From JBBTIS01 sp038059855 (GTDB lineage: Bacteria > Elusimicrobiota > Elusimicrobia > JACQPE01), in NCBI GenBank assembly GCA_964357255.1, contig CAYHKQ010000015.1, forward strand, positions 1 to 34,818: a DNA stretch of 34,818 bases, written 5' to 3'. The notes below the pieces were generated by a model. The model saw only the letters and a program-made list of their open reading frames with translations, did no database searches and had not been told where the DNA came from. Shown piece by piece: positions 28,319 to 34,818 of this stretch; positions within the stretch are counted from its first letter, which is position 1; each line of letters starts with the position of its first letter. The translations under genes and the position numbers were made by a program.

Positions 28319-29332
28319 ATGCTATCGCGTAAACGCATTTTTTCTGGTATTGCGCCCACGGGGATCGTTCATCTCGGTAATTATCTTGGCGCCCTGCGCC
28401 ATTGGGTGCGGCTTCAGGATTCTTATGAATGTATTTACGCTATCGTGGACCTTCATGCCCTGACCGTTCCGCAGAACGCGGGGGAGCTTCGTGAAAGCAT
28501 TTTCGCCACCGCGGCTATGTGCCTGGCGTTGGGCGTGGATCCGGAGCGCTCCCTATTTTTTGTCCAGTCCGACGTCGCGGAACATTCCGAACTTGCCTGG
28601 ATTTTAAATTGCTACAGCTATTTTGGCGAGCTTCGGCGTATGACCCAATTTAAGGACAAGCTCGGCGGCGCCGAGGAGAGCGCGAACGTGGGCCTTTTTG
28701 ACTATCCGGTTTTGATGGCCGCCGATATTTTGCTTTACGACACGGCGGCCGTTCCGGTGGGGGATGATCAGCGCCAGCATCTCGAACTCGCCCGGACCAT
28801 CAGCAGGCGTTTCAACAATCTTTTTGGAGGGATTTTTACGGTGCCGGAGCCTATCATCGCCGAGCAGGGATCGCGTATTATGGGTTTGGACGATCCGACC
28901 AAAAAGATGAGCAAGAGCGCCTCGAGCGAATATAATTTTATCGCCTTGAGCGATCCGCCGGACAGGATACGGGCTAAAATTAAGTCCGCCGTTACTGACT
29001 CCGGGCGGGAAATTATTTATGATGAGTTAAAGAAGCCGGCGGTTTCTAATATATTGACTATCATGAGCCTGGTAATGTCGAAGCCTGTCAAGGAGATCGA
29101 GGCGCAATACGCCGGTAAAAATTACGGCGTTTTGAAGGCCGATCTAGCGCAGATTTTGATCGAGCATCTAGCCCCGATCAGGGAGCGATTTTTGGCCTGG
29201 CAGTCCCGGCCGCGCGATATGGAGAGGGTCTTGCGTCATGGCGCCCTGCGTGCCCGGCAGATCGCTCAGATTACTTTGCGCAGAGTCCGTGAGCGCCTGG
29301 GCCTTGGGCTGGCCAATGAGGCAAAGCGATAG
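28319..29332 (+). CDS. trpS: Tryptophanyl-tRNA synthetase
   Basis: The 337-residue class I synthetase has the HIGH-type motif APTGIVHLGNYLGAL, YAIVDLHALTV, ILNCYSYFGELRRMTQFKDK, DYPVLMAADILLYDTAAVPVGDDQRQHLELAR and the KMSKS loop KKMSKSASSEYNFI. It charges tRNA-Trp. Length and domain order are normal for bacterial TrpRS, with all expected motifs present. It starts 9 bases after the M50 gene and stops immediately before the scpA ATG. Confidence 0.97.
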   Translation: MLSRKRIFSGIAPTGIVHLGNYLGALRHWVRLQDSYECIYAIVDLHALTVPQNAGELRESIFATAAMCLALGVDPERSLFFVQSDVAEHSELAWILNCYSYFGELRRMTQFKDKLGGAEESANVGLFDYPVLMAADILLYDTAAVPVGDDQRQHLELARTISRRFNNLFGGIFTVPEPIIAEQGSRIMGLDDPTKKMSKSASSEYNFIALSDPPDRIRAKIKSAVTDSGREIIYDELKKPAVSNILTIMSLVMSKPVKEIEAQYAGKNYGVLKADLAQILIEHLAPIRERFLAWQSRPRDMERVLRHGALRARQIAQITLRRVRERLGLGLANEAKR

Positions 29333-30148
29333 ATGAGCGAGAATTTTGAGAATGCGCCGTTTTCGCCGGAGGCCCCGTCGTCCGTGGCGATGAATTCCGT
29401 TTTCCAAGATCGCGTGGCGCCGGATCCATCGTCCGCTTCGGTAGGGTTCGAGGTCCATCTCGATCTTTTCGAGGGGCCGATGGCCTTGCTTTACCATCTC
29501 ATCGAGAAAGACAATCTCAATATTTTTGACATACCGATTTCTCAGATTACAGGGGAGTATTTAAGTTACATTGAGTTTATGCAGTCCGTTCAGGTCCACG
29601 TGGCCGGGGATTTTTTAGTGATGGCCGCAAATTTAATGCAGGTCAAAACCAGGATGCTTCTGCCGCGCGTCGAGGAGAATGCCGACGCCGAAAACGATCC
29701 GCGCCAAGAACTCGTATCCCGGTTGCTTATTTATCAGAAGTTCGCCACCGTGGCCAAGCGGCTCGAAGAGAAAGCCAGGACGATGTCTCTGCATTCGTTC
29801 CGTCCGCCGCCGGTTTTTGAGGAAGAGGAATATTTGATCGTCCAGACGGCGTTCGACCTGTTGGGATCTTTCCGCCGTGTTCTTGAAGAATATGATTTGA
29901 CCCATGAATCCATGCGCGCGATCAGCGCGGACGCGTATCCCGTGGAGTCTAAAATCGATAAAATCATGAATCTTTTGGCCGAGCGGCACACGTTGCCTCT
30001 CGATGAGGTGTGGAAGGGTGAGTCAAGGCGGGAGGCTTTGGTGGCCTGCTTTCTCGCGGTGCTTGAGCTCATTAAGCGAGGGATTATCCGCGCGGTTCAA
30101 AAGCATGCGTTCGGGGAGATTTTTTTAATTAAAGTGCTGATGCAATGA
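29333..30148 (+). CDS. scpA: ScpA, segregation and condensation protein A
   Basis: The 271-residue protein has the kleisin landmarks FEVHLDLFEGPMALLYHLIE, NIFDIPISQITGEYLSYI, VAGDFLVMAANLMQVKTRMLLP, RLLIYQKFATVAKRLEEK and the C-terminal winged-helix part VACFLAVLELIKRGIIRAVQ and GEIFLIKV. It bridges SMC heads and binds ScpB to form bacterial condensin. An N-terminal tail of about 38 residues precedes the usual start. The ATG follows the trpS stop directly, and the end overlaps scpB as ATGA. Confidence 0.95.
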   Translation: MSENFENAPFSPEAPSSVAMNSVFQDRVAPDPSSASVGFEVHLDLFEGPMALLYHLIEKDNLNIFDIPISQITGEYLSYIEFMQSVQVHVAGDFLVMAANLMQVKTRMLLPRVEENADAENDPRQELVSRLLIYQKFATVAKRLEEKARTMSLHSFRPPPVFEEEEYLIVQTAFDLLGSFRRVLEEYDLTHESMRAISADAYPVESKIDKIMNLLAERHTLPLDEVWKGESRREALVACFLAVLELIKRGIIRAVQKHAFGEIFLIKVLMQ

Positions 30149-31002
30149 ACGCGGAACTTCCGGTTGAAAAGATCATCGAGGCCTTGCTGTTCGCGAGCGA
30201 TCGGTCATTGTCGCTTGCGAAGATCAAGGAAATATTAAGCGAGTCCAAACCCTCGGCGCAGAGAACCCAGATTAAGAATTTTTCGGCCGCAACGTCGCTC
30301 TCAACGCCTGGTCTGCCCTCGCCCGAAGGGCGGGGGACCGGCGATCCTCAGGGGGGCGAGGGGCCGCGGGATCAGGCCGGCGAGGGCGGCGCTTGGGATG
30401 ACGCGGGCGTTGCGAGCGGTTCAGTGGCGGGCGTAGTCTCTGAAATCGCCCCGTCTGAGCCGGAGCCTTCTTTGGAAGACCAGGGTTTTGCCGAAGCGAT
30501 ATTGGTTGATCCCGAGCAGATGGAGGCGCCCAATACGATTGTGGAGGAGCCCGCGGTGGCCCGCGATGAATTAGACGCCGAAATTTTAGTGGCGATTGAA
30601 ACATTGAAAATTAAATACGCCCAACCAGGCTCTCCGGTGACGATTTTGGAAGTGGCCGGGGGCTGGCAGTTCGCCACCAATCTTATCTACGCTCCCTGGA
30701 TTAAAAAACTGTTCAAGGACCGCACCGCGTTCCGTTTGAGCCAAGCGGCGCTTGAAACCTTGGCCATCATCGGTTACCGTCAGCCCATCACGCGCGCGGA
30801 AATCGAGGAGATTCGCGGCGTCGAGGCCATCGCGGCTCTTGAGACGCTTTTGGAGAGAAATCTTATCAGGGTGGCGGGCCGCAAGGAAACCATCGGACGG
30901 CCGATTCTTTATTCCACTTCGATGGAATTTTTAAGGCAGTTCGGCCTTCGTTCGCTGGAGGATTTGCCGGAGCTTGAAAAAACGGTATCGAGCAACGAGT
31001 AA
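30145..31002 (+). CDS. scpB: ScpB, with a long internal insertion
   Basis: The 285-residue condensin accessory protein starts ELPVEKIIEALLFASDRSL. It resumes typical ScpB sequence at LDAEILVAIETLKIKY, VTILEVAGGWQFATN, FRLSQAALETLAIIGYRQPITRAEIEEIRGV and LLERNLIRVAGRKETIGRPILY, ending in FLRQFGLRSLEDLPEL. Residues about 35-143, between the first helix and the rest of the first winged helix, are an insertion rich in Pro, Gly, Ser and Glu, making the protein some 90 residues longer than usual. The DNA at codons 57-73 holds GCCCTCGCCC / GGGCGAGGG inverted repeats. The rest of the fold seems intact, so it is probably functional. Confidence 0.9.
   Translation: MNAELPVEKIIEALLFASDRSLSLAKIKEILSESKPSAQRTQIKNFSAATSLSTPGLPSPEGRGTGDPQGGEGPRDQAGEGGAWDDAGVASGSVAGVVSEIAPSEPEPSLEDQGFAEAILVDPEQMEAPNTIVEEPAVARDELDAEILVAIETLKIKYAQPGSPVTILEVAGGWQFATNLIYAPWIKKLFKDRTAFRLSQAALETLAIIGYRQPITRAEIEEIRGVEAIAALETLLERNLIRVAGRKETIGRPILYSTSMEFLRQFGLRSLEDLPELEKTVSSNE
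30315..30363. repeat. GCCCTCGCCC inverted repeat inside scpB
   Basis: CCCTCGCCC (30316-30324) has its exact complement GGGCGAGGG at 30354-30362. A nearer partner GGCGGGGG at 30329-30336 and a further GGCGAGGGCGG near 30379 are also present. This resembles G+C-rich intergenic repeats found elsewhere, here within the reading frame. Confidence 0.55.
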
Positions 31003-32152
31003 CGAGCGGGCAAGGTGTAAATTTTCCGTTTCCGTTTTTCTTTTTTTCGCGTTTCACGTCTCATGCCGCGCGTCCCTGGCGGCAGGGCCCGTTGAATTGA
31101 TTCTCGCTCCGGCGGACGAGGCGGTTTTTCAAATGATCGCCGAACGGGTCGTGCGCGAGGACGCGCGTTCGATCCTTGGTCCCAGCGGCTGGTCGTTACG
31201 CCGGGCGCAAGACATCGAGCGCTTTCCCTGGACTTTTCGCCTTGACTGGAAAGATTTTCAGAGATGGCGCGGCCATGACGAGGCGCTTTTGGCCCGTTAT
31301 TTAAGGGCCTTTCGGTTTCGTCGCTCGCGCGAAGCCGTGTTTTGGCTTTTTGGCGATGAACCTTGGCCCATTCAAAAAGCCAGGCTTGCCAAGCTCGCCG
31401 AGGGGCTTAAAGCCAGAAAATTCGTTCTTGGTCCGGCCCTTGCCGTTCGATGGGAGCGCGAGACAGGCGGAATTCTTTGGACGCGCCGAGCGGGCGTTTT
31501 TTTTCTGGCGGTTTTTTTGCCTTGCCTGAGCGCTTTTTGGCTCGCCGGAGTTCACGCGAGTGGCGAGCCGGGAATGATGGGTAGGGCATTTTTATTTTCC
31601 TTGGCGCTCGGTTCGGTTTCCTGGCTGATTCTCCAGACGGATGCTTTTCGTTGGCAATCCGAGCCGCTCTATTTTGTCCAGGCCGCTTATCTAGCTCCGT
31701 TTTTAGGCTGGACAGCCGCTCGCCGATTACGCGGACTGCGTCTTGGGGTTGCCCAGGCCGCGGCCTGGGCCGTCTTGGCTCTCGCGCTCCTGCGCCTGGG
31801 GCAGCATTTGCCGGTTTCCCCATGGGAGAGCGCGGCGCGGGATTTTTTTGACGTGAACATCGGCCTTCGCCCCAGGATTGGAGAAATTTTCGGCTGGACA
31901 TGCTGGTCATTGGCCGCGGGCCTCACCCTTTCCCATTCAAAATTTATCGTCGCTACGCCCGGGTGGACGGTCTTCGCTTTATTCGGGCCGGCGGCCACGC
32001 TGAATAGTTTTTTGCACGCCCAGTCCCCGATTTCGTTTATTTTTGCGCGTTCGTGCCTGGGATTTTTCCTGGGCCGGCTTCTAGCCATGGTCATTAAAAA
32101 ATTTTTTCAAATGATCCCCGCTCCCCGCTCCCCGATCCCCGTTTCTTTATGA
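30974..32152 (+). CDS. Exported-start polytopic membrane protein, possible DUF5693 relative
   Basis: This 392-residue protein has an N-terminal signal-like segment (about 18-37), an extracytoplasmic region (about 38-165, ELILAPADEAVFQMIAERVV to ALAVRWERETGG) and then six to eight hydrophobic helices. One loop reads FFDVNIGLRPRIGEIFGW. Its position directly before a CsaB-like pyruvyltransferase (4-base overlap), together with the RPRxxE loop, recalls the DUF5693 membrane proteins that precede csaB in Firmicutes. That link is from memory, and this protein is shorter. No ATG start is available; TTG 30974, overlapping scpB by 29 bases, is the only plausible start. A role in making or exporting a cell-wall polymer is inferred from context only. 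Confidence 0.7.
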   Translation: MKKRYRATSNERARCKFSVSVFLFFAFHVSCRASLAAGPVELILAPADEAVFQMIAERVVREDARSILGPSGWSLRRAQDIERFPWTFRLDWKDFQRWRGHDEALLARYLRAFRFRRSREAVFWLFGDEPWPIQKARLAKLAEGLKARKFVLGPALAVRWERETGGILWTRRAGVFFLAVFLPCLSAFWLAGVHASGEPGMMGRAFLFSLALGSVSWLILQTDAFRWQSEPLYFVQAAYLAPFLGWTAARRLRGLRLGVAQAAAWAVLALALLRLGQHLPVSPWESAARDFFDVNIGLRPRIGEIFGWTCWSLAAGLTLSHSKFIVATPGWTVFALFGPAATLNSFLHAQSPISFIFARSCLGFFLGRLLAMVIKKFFQMIPAPRSPIPVSL

Positions 32153-33123
32153 TCGCCATCGGCGGGCACTTTGGTTTTGGCAATTTTGGCGATGACTGGC
32201 TACTGCAGGCGATTCTTCACGATCTTTGCATACGCCGGGAAATTTCAAAAAAACATATCGTCGTGTGGCCGCGGGCCTGGCCGCGTTCCATCAGGCATTT
32301 AGACCAGATCATTTTGGCGGGCGGCCTTTTGCAGGACGCGACTAGCCGGCGCAATCTTTTTTATTACCTGGGCATAGCGGCGCTCGGCGTCGGGCTGGCG
32401 GGACGGGTGGAATTGTGGGGATCGAGCCTTGGGCCCATCAGGAGCCTGATATCGCGCTCTTGCTTGGGGGCGTTTTTAAATTCCCGCGTCGGCAAACGCT
32501 TAATTTTTTTATTGCGCGATCACGCTTCCGAAAATCTGCTCAAAGAGCTGGCCCCCGGGGCCCATAGCGCCCTGCGGCCCGATCCGACGTTTTTTATCCC
32601 TTGGCCGAACGCCAAACCGCCGGTTGATCCGGCGGCTGATGCGACGGAGTTCCGGGCGCCCCGGCTTGGGGTGGCCCTCAACGGCAGCATCCGCCATTGG
32701 CAATTTTTGGAACAAACGGCCCGTTGGATTCGCGGCGTCAGTTCCTGGCTCGACGTGTCCTTAATCTTGGCGCATCCCGAGCGCGACAGGCCTCAGGCTG
32801 AGACGCTTTCGCGGCTGTCCGGAGCGTCTTACAACAAGGTGGAATACCGGGGTTGCGTCGAAGAATTTTTGGCCGCGCTCTCAAGGCAGACGGCCTTGCT
32901 GAGTTTCAGGCTTCATCCCGCCATCGCGGGCTTGCGTCTGGGAATTGCGACCGCCACCGTTTATCCCTGCAGGGGCTTCACGGACAAAATCGCAACCATG
33001 GCCTTGCCGGACCATCCCATGTCCGGGCCCGGGCCCGCGCTCATCGGCGCTCAGGATCAGTTTTTGGAATGGCTGTCCGAATCGGTTGCCACTAGAAATT
33101 TGGCACAGAAGGTGTTAAGCTAA
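32149..33123 (+). CDS. csaB: CsaB-like polysaccharide pyruvyltransferase
   Basis: The 324-residue protein opens MIAIGGHFGFGNFGDDWLLQ, close to the G-x-x-G-F-G-N-x-G-D-E start of CsaB. It continues with QIILAGGLLQDATSRRNLFYYLG, LWGSSLGPIRS, RDHASENLLKELAP, RPDPTFFIP and a late SFRLHPAIAGLRLGI. CsaB adds pyruvyl ketals to a cell-wall polysaccharide, giving the ligand for SLH domains. The D-E of the family start is D-D here. It overlaps the preceding membrane protein gene (ATGA) and is followed 15 bases later by ctpA. The substrate polymer is not known. Confidence 0.85.
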   Translation: MIAIGGHFGFGNFGDDWLLQAILHDLCIRREISKKHIVVWPRAWPRSIRHLDQIILAGGLLQDATSRRNLFYYLGIAALGVGLAGRVELWGSSLGPIRSLISRSCLGAFLNSRVGKRLIFLLRDHASENLLKELAPGAHSALRPDPTFFIPWPNAKPPVDPAADATEFRAPRLGVALNGSIRHWQFLEQTARWIRGVSSWLDVSLILAHPERDRPQAETLSRLSGASYNKVEYRGCVEEFLAALSRQTALLSFRLHPAIAGLRLGIATATVYPCRGFTDKIATMALPDHPMSGPGPALIGAQDQFLEWLSESVATRNLAQKVLS

Positions 33124-33138
33124 TACGGGTAAACGCAG

Positions 33139-34725
33139 ATGGAAATTCAACGCAGGAAAAAGTATTTATTTCCGTTCGTAGCGGTTCTTTCGCTGTTGGC
33201 GGTCAGCGTGGGTTACAATCTCGGCGTTTCCGCGGAGTCCGCTTACGAAAAAATTCGGATTTTAGTGGACATTCTCGATCAAGTCCAAACTAATTACGTC
33301 GAGTCCGTGGAGATTAAGGAATTGATCTACGGCGCGGCATCCGGAATGGTTCGCACGCTTGACCCCTTCAGTCAGTTTTTGCCGCCGGAAAACCTCAAGG
33401 AGATGAAGGTGGAAACCGAGGGGGAATTCGGCGGAATCGGCATCCGCGTCGGCATTGGCGAGGACGGGTGGCTTACGGTGATCACCCCTCTGCCCGGCAC
33501 CCCCGCTTTTAAGGCGGGCGTTTATCCCAGGGACCGGATTGTCAAGATTAACAATGCTTCCACCGAAGGGATTTCCCTTGAGAAAGCCGTCACCAAACTT
33601 CGAGGCAAGCCTGGTTCCAAGGTGATTCTTACGATTGGCCGGGAAGACAAGACGCCTGGCGGTGAGACGCGCGAGACGACGAAGGATTTTCCACTCCTTC
33701 GGGAGGTTATTAAAATTCAGACGATTTTTTCACGGATGTTGGAGGGCACGGATATCGGCTATGTGCGCATCACCGAATTCAACGCGCGCACCCCGCAGGA
33801 CATCCATCAGATGCTGGGCGATTTGACCGGCAAGGGAATGAAATCCCTTATCCTCGATCTTCGTTTTAATCCGGGGGGGCTTCTGCCTTCGGCCATTGAG
33901 ACCGCGAAGGAGTTTATCGGCGATGATAAAGTCATTGTTTATACTCAGGGCCGCAAGCCCGACTCCCGGGTGGAATACCGGGCCGCGCATCACGCGTTGT
34001 ACGCCAATGTGCCGATGGCGGCCTTAACCAACGAGGGTAGCGCTTCGGGTTCCGAAATTTTAGCCGGCGCTCTTCAGGACCACAGGCGGGCCATATTAAT
34101 AGGGGCGCGCACCTTTGGCAAGGCATCGGTTCAGTCCGTGATCAACCTGGGCGACGGTTCCGGGCTCAGGCTCACCACAGCCTATTACTACACGCCCAGC
34201 GGCCGTTTGATCCATAAAAAGGAGTTCAAGCGCAAAAAGGCTGAATACGCTGAAAAGGAAGAAGCGAACGAGGAGAAGGAGCTAGAGAAGGCGCTAGACT
34301 CTGAAGACGCTGTTTTGCCGTCTGCGCCAGGCGTTAAGATGCCTCATGACGGGAAGGGCACATTCGGCTCAATATCCACGGCCAAGAATGGCGTTGGCGC
34401 GAAAGACAAACCTAAGGAAATTTGGGGTATTGATCCTGATATTGAAGTCCTCGTGGACAAGGCCTCGGCGGCCAAGGTTTACGATTCCTTTGATGTCGCG
34501 TACTTTCCTGACAAGCCATCCCAGACCCAGCCGATTCGCGAGGTTTTTAAGAAGGACGCCAAAAAGAACGGGAAGTCCAAAGATAAAGATGAAGAAAAGC
34601 CTGTTCCGGACGATGACAAGGCCGACCCTTCGGTAAAAAAGGAAGAGCCGTCCCGTGATTTAGTGCTTGACCGGGCCATTGAGCTTTTGAAGGCCCGCCA
34701 TCTGTTGCTTCAGATGCCGCAATAG
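33139..34725 (+). CDS. ctpA: C-terminal processing peptidase (S41 family, CtpA type)
   Basis: The 528-residue exported protease has a signal/anchor (about 8-30), the N-terminal helical region (YVESVEIKELIYGAASGMVR, TLDPFSQFLPPE), a PDZ domain (about 90-170, EFGGIGIRVG, PLPGTPAFKAGVYPRDRIVKIN) and the S41 core: GYVRITEFNA, LILDLRFNPGGLL, NEGSASGSEILAGALQD with Ser303, and FGKASVQ with Lys328, spaced 25 as in the family. A lysine/glutamate-rich linker and tail (about 360-505) are longer than usual. It trims or degrades periplasmic proteins at their C-termini. Last gene of the plus-strand run. Confidence 0.95.
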   Translation: MEIQRRKKYLFPFVAVLSLLAVSVGYNLGVSAESAYEKIRILVDILDQVQTNYVESVEIKELIYGAASGMVRTLDPFSQFLPPENLKEMKVETEGEFGGIGIRVGIGEDGWLTVITPLPGTPAFKAGVYPRDRIVKINNASTEGISLEKAVTKLRGKPGSKVILTIGREDKTPGGETRETTKDFPLLREVIKIQTIFSRMLEGTDIGYVRITEFNARTPQDIHQMLGDLTGKGMKSLILDLRFNPGGLLPSAIETAKEFIGDDKVIVYTQGRKPDSRVEYRAAHHALYANVPMAALTNEGSASGSEILAGALQDHRRAILIGARTFGKASVQSVINLGDGSGLRLTTAYYYTPSGRLIHKKEFKRKKAEYAEKEEANEEKELEKALDSEDAVLPSAPGVKMPHDGKGTFGSISTAKNGVGAKDKPKEIWGIDPDIEVLVDKASAAKVYDSFDVAYFPDKPSQTQPIREVFKKDAKKNGKSKDKDEEKPVPDDDKADPSVKKEEPSRDLVLDRAIELLKARHLLLQMPQ

Positions 34726-34795
34726 GGCGGCGGTTAAGCGGTTGAGTGATAAAAATAATTTTCTTAACACGACTCATGCAAAATGATAAAAAGCC

Positions 34796-34818
34796 GCTCA
34801 TGGTGAGCCTGTCGAACC
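34796..34818. repeat. Partial third copy of the GCTCAT-GTCGA hairpin repeat
   Basis: GCTCATGGTGAGCCTGTCGA followed by ACC matches hairpin 1 of the MITE at 4546-4574 with two differences, cut by the window end. The stem GCTCATGGT should pair with ACCATGAGC just outside. It lies 70 bases after the ctpA stop. Confidence 0.6.

Noticed and set aside
30272..30680. Minus-strand open frames over the ScpB insertion
   Set aside because: They reflect the low-complexity G+C-rich DNA of the insertion; no ribosome binding site or domain supports them.
32111..32141. CCCCGCTCCCCGCTCCCCG run at the end of the membrane protein gene as a CRISPR or repeat array
   Set aside because: It is only two to three copies of a short pyrimidine-rich unit without spacers; it may be half of a junction element but cannot be called an array.

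Overview
The window looks like a piece of chromosome from an uncultivated, diderm (outer-membrane) bacterium. Support for an outer membrane comes from an LptC-LptA-LptB lipopolysaccharide export set, a large predicted outer-membrane beta-barrel and several lipoproteins. Gene order and content (lpt genes next to hpf-ptsN-hprK-rapZ, lepA-lepB-hemW, a short M50 protease with trpS-scpA-scpB, fibre-like GIGTTSP repeat proteins, System II cytochrome c maturation) suggest Elusimicrobiota or a neighbouring lineage. That placement is inference from memory of gene neighbourhoods, not a database result. Genes are tightly packed with many ATGA overlaps, no tRNA or rRNA was seen, and no complete transposase gene is present.

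Layout. (1) 1-2308, minus strand: two tandem paralogous secreted fibre-like proteins, the first cut by the window edge, separated by a 339-base spacer that holds repeat remnants. (2) 2375-4486, plus: a good promoter and two overlapping PpiC/SurA-type periplasmic peptidyl-prolyl isomerases. (3) 4501-4660: a 144-bp MITE-like element with 22-bp terminal inverted repeats and an 8-bp target duplication. (4) 4713-8111: an acyl-CoA carboxyltransferase subunit, then lptC-lptA-lptB. (5) 8195-14298: hpf, ptsN, hprK, rapZ, a mannose-type EIIA, a mannose-type EIIB, HPr and Enzyme I. This is a phosphotransfer relay with no sugar permease in the window, and rpoN is missing from the position it holds in Proteobacteria. 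(6) 14311-19919: lepA, lepB, hemW, a small membrane-anchored protein and a ThiO-like FAD oxidase. (7) 19975-27471, minus: resB-ccsA, two tetraheme cytochromes, an NHL beta-propeller, a pentaheme lipoprotein, a 642-residue beta-barrel and a triheme cytochrome. (8) 27689-34725, plus: M50 protease, trpS, scpA, scpB, a polytopic membrane protein, a CsaB-like pyruvyltransferase and a C-terminal processing protease.

The most interesting system is region 7. It has the parts list of a trans-outer-membrane electron conduit (porin, lipid-anchored and soluble multihaem cytochromes, NHL propeller) together with its own haem-attachment machinery, but the barrel and cytochromes do not match a named conduit that I can recognise. 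The second theme is small palindromic elements at gene junctions and inside genes. Some form the charged and hydrophobic halves of signal peptides (PpiC2, LptC) and others sit in linker insertions (HprK, ScpB). The third is a cluster of four GGG-N-CTAAAG-N-CCC-like motifs in the divergent spacer between regions 7 and 8.
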